Shown: positions 53,174 to 62,774 of the stretch, in pieces
How the letters are laid out: each line of letters begins with the position of its first letter
How positions within the stretch are numbered: position 1 is the stretch's first letter
Source of the DNA: Bacteroidota bacterium
GTDB lineage: Bacteria; Bacteroidota; Bacteroidia; Bacteroidales; UBA4417
DNA: 64,000 nt
Assembly: GCA_013376995.1 (NCBI GenBank)
Contig: JACAAZ010000014.1
Coordinates: 30,069-94,068 of the forward strand
Direction of reading: 5' to 3'
Notes under the pieces: generated by a model
What the model was told of the DNA's origin: nothing
Seen by the model: the letters and a program-made list of their open reading frames with translations, nothing else
Databases searched by the model: none
Position numbers and translations under genes: made by a program

Positions 53174-56173
53174 TCAACCTTTATTTAATCCTATCTCTAT
53201 GGTTGTACCTTTGCCGGGTAAACTCATTATATTTAGGCTGGCATTGATTTCCTTAGCCCGAGACCGCATGTTGTTAATACCATGGCCATGGAATACGATA
53301 GCAGGATCAAATCCTGCTCCGTGATCAATTACTTTGAGCAGTATTCCAGTATCGCCAATATAATCAAGCGAAATCTCAAATAATTCAGTATCGGCATATT
53401 TTATAGCGTTATTGAGCGATTCCTGGACTATCCTGAAGATATTAAGAGCTTCCGCGGTAGTAAGGGAAAAGGGGATATGAACCACCTCGTTGAACAACAA
53501 ACGGACATCAGATTTTCTGACAAACTGGTTAGAATAGTATTTGATCTTATCGAAAAGTTCTTCGGTGCTTACCTGGGTTTTATCCATCACCCAGATAGCG
53601 TCGCGAAGGCCCTGTATAACATCCCGGGTGTTCTCCCTTATTTCAGAAATATCCTGTTGTTCTACTCTTGGTTTTTTCCCGATCCAATCCATAGTATTCA
53701 GCATCATACTGAGCCTGGCGCCAACATTATCATGCAATTCCCTTGCTATTTGCGACTTCTGCTCAAACAGCAGCCGCTCCTTTTCTATCTCTTTCTGTTT
53801 CTTTTGAACCCTGTTCCGAATGATTTGCTTTATAGCCATGTAGACGAAGAAATGGAATACCAGGACCAGTGGAATTATGAACCACCATTTGAGATAGAAC
53901 GGAGCATGTACAATCAGTTTGATTCTCTTTTCAACAAAAGGCCCTGTACCTGTTGCACCCCTGAGGATCAGGGTATAAGTCCCGGGTGATGGCTTGGAAA
54001 TCCTGACGGCAACAGCGGAACTTGTATGATAAAAATCCTTGTCGATCCCCTCAATTTTGTAACTGTAAAACAGCTTTGCGGGTGAAGACGTGCTTAAAAG
54101 GCTGAATTTTAGGTCCAGCGCATCATCTTCCGGAAATAGTTCAATACGATCCAGGAAGTTTGGGTTAGTGTATTCTTTGGCATTTGTATCATGCGCATTT
54201 ATACCCTGGATAATGAGGAAGGGTATGATGCTAAGAGGCTCCCGGATGGATTCTTTAAATACTGTGATCCCGTTGATATTTCCAAAATAATAGTTACCTT
54301 TTAAGTCAGCAGCAGAGGCAGAACCATTATGTTCGGATTCAAGCAGGCCATCAGAAAGGCCATAATTCATTATCTTCTTATCTGAGAGTGAGAAACTTGA
54401 GATCCCGAGGTTTGTACTCAGGTAAAAATAACTTGTATCAGCATTTGGGTGAATGGAATAGATAACATCATTATTGAGTCCATTGGTGGTGTTGAATACC
54501 TCCGTTAACCGGAAATGGCTGTCGTAATGCATCAATCCTGAACGTGTGGCCAGCCAAAGGTTTTTCTTCCTGTCCCAGGCATAATCAATGAATGATCCAA
54601 AGAAAGGGAGGAGTTTCCTGCTTTCCCGCAAATTGACTGCATCAATTTCAATACATTTTTCCTGGTTGCCAAAGTATATATGTTGAGTAAAAGGATTAAA
54701 CAGAACATTTTCCGAAAAGAATTCAGGCGTAGTTGATTTGAGAATTTTCAGCTTACCTTTTGCAAACCGGCATTTGAAAAGTTTTGCTCCATTGTAAACG
54801 ATGATTTCTCCGGTTATTGGGAGGACAAATACCCGCTGAATTCCGCCAAAAGGTGACAATAGTTTCCGGAGTTCGAGCTTTCGGGTATCAAATGAAAACA
54901 GGGCTCCATCCTGCCTGCTAACCAGGATGGTTGTTGCATTGATACGGGTTTCATTGCAGGTCCCTTTCTGAGCGCTTTCCGGCACCAGGAGGGGAATATG
55001 TTTGTTGGTATAAATATTTACCAGCTGCGGGGGTGACATTAACGGGCTGACCAGGAGGAGGCTGTCATTTACGGTCACAATATCCATGACAATGTTCCCG
55101 CTGCTTTCAAAGTCCATAAGGTGTTGAAAGCGAACAACCTGGCTTAAATTAAGAGTTTTTATCCCATTGGTTTCAGTACAGACCCATATGTTTCCTTCCC
55201 TATCCCTGAAGAGTGCAGAAATATGCTTTATCCTGTTGCTTTTGGTATCGCCTTCATAACCGAAAGCCTTTCCAAATGTTCTTTGCTTATAGTTGAATGG
55301 AAGAATCCCGTCAAGAAATGAGATCCATATCCAACTGTTATCAACTATCACTGATTTGGAATACAAAGGGGTTATAGGAGTTTCTAGCCTGATTGCCGGT
55401 TTGAAACGCTCACGGGTTCCATCCGATAAATCAACAGAAAGAACTTCATTGGAAAAAATCCTGTAGAGTTTGTTGCCGATCCGCTTGAAGCTATATGTGA
55501 GGTGTGTTGAATCAAGCTCTATAGTGTATGAATTCAGGTTGAAGACAGCTGTTTTGTAATTGGTAAAATTGGAAATATATACGTTATCGGTTGAAGGATC
55601 ATAATATGCATCATTTATCTTTCCCACCTGCCCTGGACATATGGGATTGGGGAGTTGCTTCCATTGTACCGTTTTGCCATTATAGCAACCTATTCCTTTC
55701 CCGCTGACAACAAACCAAAGTTGTCCCTTTTTGTCAAAGCATAGTGGGTAGTAACAGCTCCTGTCGTTGAACACCCGGTTGAGGTGAACAATGAGGTGAA
55801 CAGTATTTTTTCTTATGTCGAAACGACAGATGCTGTAATCACTTCCTATGATCACATCACCATTGGCAGCTTGCAGGAATGAGTAATTGGTCTTGCCGAG
55901 GAGCGTTTTCCATGGTTTTTCAAACTCATAGATCTTACTGCCATCATAGCGGTAAATCCCGTTGGTTGAGCCAAACCACAAAACTCCCGTTGTATCCTGG
56001 AACATGCTGTAAACTGCAGGTACACCCTGTTTATGAGCCAGGGTGAAATCCTCAAAATTGTAGTAGCCAATTTCCTGCCCGGAAACCGGAAGAGCGCGCA
56101 GCAGCAATGAAATAAGCCCAATAAGGAAAAGCCTTAGACCGTACTGAAGTTTAATGTATTTATTCATTCCCAC
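53174..56173 (-). CDS. Sensor histidine kinase with two-component-propeller sensor domain
   Basis: This 999-residue protein has a signal peptide and a periplasmic propeller of Reg_prop repeats (TTGVLWFGSTNGIYRYDG, REGNIWVCTETNGIKTL). A Y_Y_Y Ig-like domain (about 650-745) follows, then a TM helix (WWFIIPLVLVFHFFVYMAI), a HisKA_3 dimerisation helix with His814 (ARELHDNVGARL) and an HATPase domain (ESLNNAIKYAD, HGHGINNMRSRA). This is the architecture of Bacteroidota carbohydrate-type sensors, but the kinase is a LytS/NarX type with a separate LuxR regulator rather than a fused hybrid. The ligand is unknown. Confidence 0.92.
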   Translation of the reverse strand: MGMNKYIKLQYGLRLFLIGLISLLLRALPVSGQEIGYYNFEDFTLAHKQGVPAVYSMFQDTTGVLWFGSTNGIYRYDGSKIYEFEKPWKTLLGKTNYSFLQAANGDVIIGSDYSICRFDIRKNTVHLIVHLNRVFNDRSCYYPLCFDKKGQLWFVVSGKGIGCYNGKTVQWKQLPNPICPGQVGKINDAYYDPSTDNVYISNFTNYKTAVFNLNSYTIELDSTHLTYSFKRIGNKLYRIFSNEVLSVDLSDGTRERFKPAIRLETPITPLYSKSVIVDNSWIWISFLDGILPFNYKQRTFGKAFGYEGDTKSNRIKHISALFRDREGNIWVCTETNGIKTLNLSQVVRFQHLMDFESSGNIVMDIVTVNDSLLLVSPLMSPPQLVNIYTNKHIPLLVPESAQKGTCNETRINATTILVSRQDGALFSFDTRKLELRKLLSPFGGIQRVFVLPITGEIIVYNGAKLFKCRFAKGKLKILKSTTPEFFSENVLFNPFTQHIYFGNQEKCIEIDAVNLRESRKLLPFFGSFIDYAWDRKKNLWLATRSGLMHYDSHFRLTEVFNTTNGLNNDVIYSIHPNADTSYFYLSTNLGISSFSLSDKKIMNYGLSDGLLESEHNGSASAADLKGNYYFGNINGITVFKESIREPLSIIPFLIIQGINAHDTNAKEYTNPNFLDRIELFPEDDALDLKFSLLSTSSPAKLFYSYKIEGIDKDFYHTSSAVAVRISKPSPGTYTLILRGATGTGPFVEKRIKLIVHAPFYLKWWFIIPLVLVFHFFVYMAIKQIIRNRVQKKQKEIEKERLLFEQKSQIARELHDNVGARLSMMLNTMDWIGKKPRVEQQDISEIRENTRDVIQGLRDAIWVMDKTQVSTEELFDKIKYYSNQFVRKSDVRLLFNEVVHIPFSLTTAEALNIFRIVQESLNNAIKYADTELFEISLDYIGDTGILLKVIDHGAGFDPAIVFHGHGINNMRSRAKEINASLNIMSLPGKGTTIEIGLNKG

Positions 56174-56445
56174 GCTTCTACTTTAGACAATCTCCTTAGC
56201 AAATTCCAATTCTTTGATTAGATTAACGATGGCTAAGATACTGAAATCCCGCCCTCAGTCAGACAAGGGGAAGGGGGAAAGGGGGGAAGGGGTGCCTCCT
56301 GCTTCCAACATCCTACTTCTCCCAACTGGAAGCCTTCGGCTCAGCTTCCTTTTTAAGACAATTCCTTTAATACCTCAAATTATTTCAAGAAAATTCTATT
56401 TTTACATTATCAATCCCTCTTGTACATATTCCTATAATCCCGGTC
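56174..56445. other. Divergent spacer, no gene seen
   Basis: This 272-bp gap lies between the sensor kinase (minus) and the CotH-like gene (plus). It has a purine-rich stretch at 56265-56290 and cctgctt/cctactt words nearby that may be a short heptamer tract. The promoters are not identifiable. Confidence 0.45.
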
Positions 56446-59433
56446 ATGAAAAACATCTACCTTCTTGCCACACTCTTCCTGGTTGGAATTTTGTTTTCAG
56501 TTGATTCTGCTAAAGCGCAGGTTGTAATCAATGAATATTCTGTTACTAATATTGATACGTATCCTGATAACTATGGAGAGTACCCTGACTGGCTGGAACT
56601 TTATAATACTGCTTCAGTAAGCGTTAACCTGGCAGGTTACTACCTGAGCGATAACCCTAATAATCCTACCAAATGGCAGTTCGGGCTGAATGCAACTATC
56701 CCTGCCCATGGTTTCAAGAAGATATGGTTATCCGGCAGGAATGAAAGTACATTTGCAGGTATCCATACTAATTTCAAAATCACCCAGACTAAAACACCAG
56801 CTGAATCGCTATTATTTTCCGATCCAAGCGGTACAGTATTAGAACAGCACCTCATTGAAATAAACCAAAGAGGACATTCTAGAGGCAGGACTACCGACGG
56901 AGCTTCAACCTGGTCAGTGTTTACATCACCTACCTGCGGAACATCCAATAACCTTTCAGAGGGGTATCCGGGATATGCCCAGGCTCCAGTTATGGATAAG
57001 GCCGCCGGTTTTTACCCCGGCAGCATCATGGTATCGATTTCTACGCCTGAACCAGATGCGGTTATCAGGTATACCCTTAATGGAACTGAACCAACGGTAA
57101 CTTCAACTGCCTATACGGGCCCGCTTTCAGTTTCTTCAACCCGGGCTATCCGGGCCAGGTCTTTCAGTAATAATCCCCAGATCCTCCCAAGTCTTGATGA
57201 ATTTAACACATACTTTGTCAATGTAAGCTATTCCCTCCCGGTGGTTTCTGTAACCGGCGACCAGCTGATTGATCTTTTGAATGGTGATGCTTCCCTTGTA
57301 CCTTATGGATCCTATGAATATTTTAACAGGGATAAGGAGCGTACCACCAAATCCTTTGGTCAGATAAACAAGCACGGACAGGATTCATGGGCCAACCCCC
57401 AGAGAAGTATCGACCTGGTTTGCCGGGATGAATGCGGCTATAGCAACGCTTTAAACGGTCAGTTTTTCCCTACCAGCACCCGCACGGAATTTCAGCGATT
57501 GATCCTGAGAGCTGCCGGTGATGACAATTATCCGGCTTTGGATACCTCAGCCCATATGCGGGATGATTTTATAATGACGGCCTCAGAACTTATGGGACAG
57601 AATCTTGACTGGAGGCGTTCGCACCGTTGTATTGTTTATGCCAATGGGCAGTTTTGGGGTGTCTATTCGCTGCGTGAGCGCGATGATGATGCCGACTATA
57701 TGAACTACTATTATGGACAGGACAGGTATCATCTCCAGATGAACCTTTTATGGGGCGGAACATGGGCTGAATATGGCGGACAACAGTCGTTGGATGATTA
57801 TCATGACCTCTACTATTATATCATGCATAATAATATGGCTAATGAAGCCAATTTCAATTATGTAGCCAGTCAATATGATTATACAAGCCTTGCTGATTAT
57901 ATGATCATTAACTCCTATGCTGTTTGTTCTGACTGGATAAATTGGAATGTTGGATGGTGGAGAGGACTTGATTCTACAGGGACTAAAAAGCGCTGGTGCT
58001 ATATCCTTTGGGATGAGGATGCAATCTTCAATCATTATATTAATTACACGGGCATTCCGACCCAATTGCCAACAGCATCGCCTTGTTTCCAGGAAGGAAT
58101 AACTTCTGACCCTGAAGGTCATGTTGACATTCTGAACCGTTTGAAGGCTAATCCTGTGTTCAAGCAATACTATGTTAACCGCTATGTCGATTTGATGAAT
58201 ACAGGTTTCAAGCCGGAATGGATGATACACCTTCTTGATAGTATGGCAGCGATGATAGAGCCGGAGATGACAAGGCATTGCACCCGATGGGGAGGTTCCC
58301 TGCAGGAATGGAAGAATAATGTGCAGAAGATCCGCAATTTCATCAATACCAGGTATGATGCAATTAAAACAGGGCTGAATGGATGCTATGATCTGACCGG
58401 TCCTTATAATATCACTGTAAACGTTGACCCACCATTGAAAGGCAAGGTTAAGGTTAATTCAATAATCCCTGAAACTTATCCCTGGAATGCTTTCTATTAT
58501 GGAGGTATAGATGTGAAGTTGAGCGAAATTGAAGTCGATCCCAATTATAAATTTGATCACTGGGAGTTACTTCATCATGTCGTTCAACCTTCGGATACTT
58601 CAAAGGAGGTTACCTTGAGGCTTACCATGGGCGACCAGATAAAAGCTGTGTTCATCCCCAGGGAGAAAAATGATACTCTGGTGATCAATGAGATCAATTA
58701 TAATTCCAGTTCTGACTTCGACCCGGGCGATTGGGTAGAACTGTATAATCCCCAGCCATACCCCGTGGATGTTACCAACTGGGTGTTCAAGGATGAAGTT
58801 GATATTCATGCATACAGCATTCCTCAGGGAACCGTGATGCCGGCATTTGGTTATCTTGTTCTGTGTGCAGATACAGCAAAATTTGATGCCCTGTTCCCAT
58901 CCATCCATAACCGCCTTGGAAATCTTGGATTTAACTTTAGCGGGAACGGAGAGCTATTGCGACTTTATAACCCGGATGTGTTACTGATTGATACCGTGCA
59001 TTACGATGACACTGCTCCCTGGCCAACAGATCCGGATGGCAATGGCGCTACCCTGGAGTTGATCAACCCTATCCTCGACAATGCTTTGTGGTCCAGTTGG
59101 AAAGCCTCCTTCAATGCGCATGGAACACCAGGCGAACCTAACTTCTATGTTGGTACACCTGAATTATCCTATGAAAAAAACAGGCTTGTTTTTGCCATTT
59201 CACCGAATCCAATGCATTCCTATGCAGATGTTTCCATCCAGCAGACCCAGCTTTCCGAACCACGCACTCTTGTGATCTACGACATAATGGGTAAAGAGGT
59301 GAAACGTTATGAAGACATATCTTCCACTGAATTCAGGTTCTACAGGGAAGGCCTTGAAAACGGTGTGTATATGGTGAAACTGACTGGCGGGAGAAACCAG
59401 GTTGAATTCTGCTGCAAGATGGTGGTTAATTAA
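56446..59433 (+). CDS. CotH kinase-fold surface protein with lamin-tail domains and T9SS signal
   Basis: The 995-residue protein has a signal peptide followed by a lamin-tail domain (about 25-150, VVINEYSVTNID). A chitobiase-C-type Ig segment (about 185-260, VIRYTLNGTEPTVTSTAYTG) follows. Next is a CotH kinase-like domain (about 275-640; QFWGVYSLRERDDDADYMNYYYG, WCYILWDEDAIFNHY). A PKD/repeat-like segment, a second lamin-tail domain (about 745-890, LVINEINYNSSS) and a T9SS type A C-terminal domain (ISPNPMHSYADV ... ENGVYMVKLTGGRNQVEFCCKMVVN) complete it. CotH of Bacillus phosphorylates spore-coat proteins; here a surface role and possible kinase activity are inferred only. Confidence 0.87.
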   Translation: MKNIYLLATLFLVGILFSVDSAKAQVVINEYSVTNIDTYPDNYGEYPDWLELYNTASVSVNLAGYYLSDNPNNPTKWQFGLNATIPAHGFKKIWLSGRNESTFAGIHTNFKITQTKTPAESLLFSDPSGTVLEQHLIEINQRGHSRGRTTDGASTWSVFTSPTCGTSNNLSEGYPGYAQAPVMDKAAGFYPGSIMVSISTPEPDAVIRYTLNGTEPTVTSTAYTGPLSVSSTRAIRARSFSNNPQILPSLDEFNTYFVNVSYSLPVVSVTGDQLIDLLNGDASLVPYGSYEYFNRDKERTTKSFGQINKHGQDSWANPQRSIDLVCRDECGYSNALNGQFFPTSTRTEFQRLILRAAGDDNYPALDTSAHMRDDFIMTASELMGQNLDWRRSHRCIVYANGQFWGVYSLRERDDDADYMNYYYGQDRYHLQMNLLWGGTWAEYGGQQSLDDYHDLYYYIMHNNMANEANFNYVASQYDYTSLADYMIINSYAVCSDWINWNVGWWRGLDSTGTKKRWCYILWDEDAIFNHYINYTGIPTQLPTASPCFQEGITSDPEGHVDILNRLKANPVFKQYYVNRYVDLMNTGFKPEWMIHLLDSMAAMIEPEMTRHCTRWGGSLQEWKNNVQKIRNFINTRYDAIKTGLNGCYDLTGPYNITVNVDPPLKGKVKVNSIIPETYPWNAFYYGGIDVKLSEIEVDPNYKFDHWELLHHVVQPSDTSKEVTLRLTMGDQIKAVFIPREKNDTLVINEINYNSSSDFDPGDWVELYNPQPYPVDVTNWVFKDEVDIHAYSIPQGTVMPAFGYLVLCADTAKFDALFPSIHNRLGNLGFNFSGNGELLRLYNPDVLLIDTVHYDDTAPWPTDPDGNGATLELINPILDNALWSSWKASFNAHGTPGEPNFYVGTPELSYEKNRLVFAISPNPMHSYADVSIQQTQLSEPRTLVIYDIMGKEVKRYEDISSTEFRFYREGLENGVYMVKLTGGRNQVEFCCKMVVN

Positions 59434-59457
59434 TTCCGAAATAATATACAATAGAGG

Positions 59458-59491
59458 ACGGCCGGGATTATTTACCCGGCTGTTTCTTTTT
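59458..59491 (+). terminator. Terminator after the CotH-like gene
   Basis: Stem acggccggg / cccggctgt with an 8-nt loop, followed by ttctttttttgg on the plus strand, about 25 bp past the stop codon. Confidence 0.88.
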
Positions 59492-59671
59492 TTGGTGATG
59501 TATAATACTATTCACTAATTCTCTCTTCATGATTCAGAAGATTGGGGTGGAGGAAAGTGGAGGGCATGGTCATGCTGGCTTATAATAAACAGGATTTTGG
59601 ATGAACATTTTGAGGCCATGACAGATGCTGCATTGCCTGGCTTATGATTCTCAAAGGGTATATGTTGATGG

Positions 59672-60265
59672 CTACTTCTTTTTTATGGTATTAATATTAA
59701 AGCCAAATCCGAAGGCAAATCGTATTTCATCCAGGAAGGTGGCAGGAATATCTGAAACCTGGACTCCATGTACATATTTGGCTTCGATAAAAAGGTGGGT
59801 CCAATTAGTTGCATAACAATTGACTCCTCCCGTGACTGATGCTATTGGACTAGCTGATTGCGGATAGGATGACTTATTGTAAGGATAGGACTCTGACCCG
59901 GGATCGTCAGGCTTTTTCAATTGGGTCCAGCTGACTCCGGGTTCAAGTCCAATGTAAGGATCAAAGAAGTTATGCGTGTTAAAATGATAGAAGAAACCTG
60001 TAAAGAGTGATGAGTTATTGGCGAAAGGATGAGCTGCACCGGAGGTTCCAAGGAAGAAGTAAATACCACCCCTGAATGAGATATTATCTTCCAGGTAATA
60101 TTCAAGGTTGCCGCTTACATACATATTGGTTGCCTTATATGTTGTCATTTTACCGGCAGCGAGTGTTCCCTTCCCGGCTAACAAGCCTTTCTGTACGAAT
60201 CGTTTTGAATCCTGGGCAGCTGAAATAAGAGGAAACAACAGGATAAGAACAATTATTTTTTTCAT
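59672..60265 (-). CDS. Small outer-membrane beta-barrel protein
   Basis: This 197-residue protein has a signal peptide (KKIIVLILLFPLISAAQD) and OMP-like strands: MYVSGNLEYYLEDNISFRGGIYFFLG, YIGLEPGVSWTQL and the final FAFGFGFNINTI. It resembles opacity/outer-membrane beta-barrel (OmpW/OMP_b-brl) proteins. It is the first of three similar small exported proteins in tandem. Function is unknown. Confidence 0.75.
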   Translation of the reverse strand: MKKIIVLILLFPLISAAQDSKRFVQKGLLAGKGTLAAGKMTTYKATNMYVSGNLEYYLEDNISFRGGIYFFLGTSGAAHPFANNSSLFTGFFYHFNTHNFFDPYIGLEPGVSWTQLKKPDDPGSESYPYNKSSYPQSASPIASVTGGVNCYATNWTHLFIEAKYVHGVQVSDIPATFLDEIRFAFGFGFNINTIKKK

Positions 60266-60303
60266 GAAAACTCTTTTATTACCAATTGTAAATTAAGCTG
60301 GTG

Positions 60304-60969
60304 TTATTTTTTACTCAGGTCAGCGATAACGTAATTGGCACTAAGGGTAAAGAAGAAGTGCCCTTCCAGCGCATTCCCCTTCTTTTCAGGGATAAGCAGG
60401 TATTTTTGACCAATGCTATTCGTCTCTATAGTTGCATCAATATCCCGCCCAAAATGGAGGACATATTGCCCGCTCAGGGATAGGTCTAATCTTTCAGACA
60501 GGTTATAATGTGTTCCTAATCCAAGTTGAGTGGCGAAACTCCAACGATCTTTGGATATTTTCCCATAAGCTTGCTGCTCATCATCAAAGTAGAGGTTGGT
60601 TTGTATTTTCGTGTAGTCGCCACAAAAACCGCCCAGGAAATAAGGTGACAGATGATTCTTCCGGCTGGGTTTATTCACGAGGTAAATGATCATGGATTCC
60701 CCGATGTGTGCATCGTAGCGGTAGCCAACTCCACCTATATCCGTTGTAATCCAGTCGGCAAACCATTCCGTTCCTGATCTGTCGGAAAGGCGGTACCGAA
60801 CCTGCCAGCCAGCTCCAACACCAAAGTAGTTCCCTGTCGAACTGAATAAAGAACCGGTTGTCCTCACGCCAAAAGAAATTTCACCCTGGTGTGTGTTGGC
60901 AGTTTCAGCGGTTTGTTGGGCATACATAGCTGTTGCACCCATCAAAAACAAGATCAGCAGATATTTCAT
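60304..60969 (-). CDS. Small outer-membrane beta-barrel protein
   Basis: This 221-residue protein has a signal peptide (KYLLILFLMGATAMYAQQ). Its strands include ISFGVRTTGSLFSSTGNYFGVGAGWQVRYRL and LDLSLSGQYVLHFG, ending in FFFTLSANYVIADLSKK. It lies 38 bp upstream of the previous barrel gene on the same strand and may be co-transcribed with it. No closer family is recognised. Confidence 0.75.
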   Translation of the reverse strand: MKYLLILFLMGATAMYAQQTAETANTHQGEISFGVRTTGSLFSSTGNYFGVGAGWQVRYRLSDRSGTEWFADWITTDIGGVGYRYDAHIGESMIIYLVNKPSRKNHLSPYFLGGFCGDYTKIQTNLYFDDEQQAYGKISKDRWSFATQLGLGTHYNLSERLDLSLSGQYVLHFGRDIDATIETNSIGQKYLLIPEKKGNALEGHFFFTLSANYVIADLSKK

Positions 60970-61181
60970 AGAAATATATTAAAGTATTTAAATCAAATAA
61001 ATTGATAACTGATTTGAAAGTAAAATAGTATAAACAGGATTTCTTTCTATGATAACTATTTGTGCCTGGTTCAAGGCATGAATAAAAACCCATTCTTTAT
61101 CTGCCGAATGAAATTTTGAATAGCACTATACTGTTCCGAACGCCAAAATCCGCATTGAATAAGTAATCTGTTGTATAGGGT

Positions 61182-61889
61182 TTATTTCTCCGGATTTCTG
61201 CCAAGTGTATAATTCAATCCAATACCAAGGTTTAAAACGTTAGTCCTGATTGTTTCATCAATCCCATCCATCAGTGTCAAGCCAGCATTCATTGTAAAAC
61301 CCAGCTTTCTTTTTGCATTCGTTCTTAAAAACAAATAGGGTTCGACAGTAAAATGGTTATACGTGTGACCAGTTAAATTTGACAGGTTAGCTGATTCATA
61401 GGTGTAGCTTACATTCCCTATCCTGACACAACCACCAAAGAGAGCGCGTTTTTTTGATATTGGCGTCCCAATATTGAATTGTAAATATTCCTTTTGATAA
61501 TGACCTTTTGCCGACGTTAAACGATTTACAGATAACCCGCCGGCATCTCCAAAATTTGAATCTCCTGAACCATAACCCAAATACATCTCCAGCAATAATC
61601 TTTCATTGGGAATAAAATAGCTTCCAATTGCACCTTCAATATATTCGTGGTATTGCGGTTTGGTGTATTGACTGCTATAGGTGTATTGTCCATTAAATTG
61701 GAGGCAGATATGGTTTAGCGGAGAATAAGCTATTTTAAAATTCAACCCATTTGAAGCGATAGTTGCTTCTGCTTGAACTTCATGCATATTATGAATCAAA
61801 GGAATATTTGGAGTAGTAGGAGTATATATGCTCCGTGAACAACTTAAAAGGGATAAAGTAATTAGTAAAAAAAGTGAAGTTTTGTACAT
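61182..61889 (-). CDS. Predicted lipoprotein with barrel-like body
   Basis: This 235-residue protein has an SPII-like signal (KTSLFLLITLSLLSC, Cys17), followed by beta strands such as LNFKIAYSPLNHICLQFNGQYTYSS and LLLEMYLGYGSGDSNFG, ending GLNYTLGRNPEK. Its 5' flank directly adjoins the outer end of the attC-like site of cassette 2. A short attC-like sequence follows its stop codon at 61145-61180 (see findings). Function is unknown. Confidence 0.65.
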   Translation of the reverse strand: MYKTSLFLLITLSLLSCSRSIYTPTTPNIPLIHNMHEVQAEATIASNGLNFKIAYSPLNHICLQFNGQYTYSSQYTKPQYHEYIEGAIGSYFIPNERLLLEMYLGYGSGDSNFGDAGGLSVNRLTSAKGHYQKEYLQFNIGTPISKKRALFGGCVRIGNVSYTYESANLSNLTGHTYNHFTVEPYLFLRTNAKRKLGFTMNAGLTLMDGIDETIRTNVLNLGIGLNYTLGRNPEK

Positions 61890-61964
61890 GCTGGTTTTGT
61901 TTTATTTCAATACCTTTTGGGGAGAATTGTATCAAGCACCACATTTATTGAAATCGTTTTTTAT

Positions 61965-62048
61965 ACCTAACGTTCCGCTCCTTTGCGCTGAGGCTTTTTA
62001 TAGTTGGCCTTGCGCGCAGGAAAAGCCTAGGCGCGAAGCCTTGGCAAC
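61965..62048 (-). repeat. attC-like imperfect hairpin (cassette 2)
   Basis: Plus-strand arms 61981-61998 and 62021-62038 pair at 15 of 18 positions (plus one G-T pair). The 22-nt centre contains ggccttgcgcgc. Read on the minus strand, it ends GGAACGTTAGGT. The position of the arms, the length of the centre and the outer AACGTT all match the site of cassette 1. Confidence 0.55.
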
Positions 62049-62649
62049 AGGCTTATTATTCGATCATAAGTTATTATTTTCACGTCACTTTCTCCTATTA
62101 ATAAGACAATTAAAAATCTTTTGTTGTTCTCTTTGTTTTCTTGAGTTAAAAAATGAAGTTCGAATAATCCCGTTAGCGGTTATTGATTTTATTGGATAGA
62201 CAGAAAGAGTTTTAATAGTTTCTTCAGGCAAAAAGAACCAGAAACCTATTGAACAACATGCTTTTAGTGGGCTATTTTCATATTTTACGCTATCGACAAT
62301 TATTTTTGAATCATTCGCAAGAATCAATTCTATTGTTCCATTAGAATTCAACATACTATCAGTCAACTGAAAATCAGTTGCCGCATGGTATAAAAATCTA
62401 TATTTAGGCAAATCTGCAGTATCCTTGTAGTTTATTATTTTATGAATCAGTAAAGAGTAAAAGTCGATCGTATTTGTAACTCCACCAATTGTTTCTATTC
62501 CTTTCTCTTTATTTTTTAGTCCTGAAATGCAAAGACAATTCTGTCCCCATGTAAAAGCTGGTATAATTACTATTAAAATCGAAATAATTCTTTGTATTCT
62601 TATTTTGGTAATCATGGAATTTGATGTTTGTTCTAGTGCTTGCTGCCAA
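61971..62649 (-). mobile_element. Integron-cassette-like unit 2 (single gene plus attC-like site)
   Basis: On the minus strand the unit starts at G|TTGGCAGC (from 62650) and holds one AT-rich ORF with a 34-bp leader. It ends in an attC-like hairpin (61965-62048) whose right core is AACG|TTAGGT at 61971/61970, matching GTTRRRY exactly. The inner end reads GTTGCCAA, nearly complementary to the start TTGGCAGC (7 of 8). The layout is the same as in unit 1 but in the opposite orientation, 25 kb away. Confidence 0.55.
62085..62615 (-). CDS. Hypothetical exported protein (cassette-like gene 2)
   Basis: This 176-residue protein has a signal peptide (ISILIVIIPAFTWGQ, residues about 11-25) and a Cys pair right after it (NCLCISG). 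No family is recognised. Other cysteines occur in PLKACCSIGFWF. Base composition is more AT-rich than in the surrounding genes. It is the single ORF of cassette-like unit 2 and has no recognisable promoter in its 34-bp leader. Confidence 0.65.
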   Translation of the reverse strand: MITKIRIQRIISILIVIIPAFTWGQNCLCISGLKNKEKGIETIGGVTNTIDFYSLLIHKIINYKDTADLPKYRFLYHAATDFQLTDSMLNSNGTIELILANDSKIIVDSVKYENSPLKACCSIGFWFFLPEETIKTLSVYPIKSITANGIIRTSFFNSRKQREQQKIFNCLINRRK

Positions 62650-62774
62650 CTAGTTTATAACCTCAATTTGCAATCTCTCCATATTTGAATTTCTTAATCT
62701 TAAGTCAATCCCTTTATAAATTGACTCAGCTCAATTTCACATCCAATTTATTCCTAAGTCTTTAATTAGAAGTT

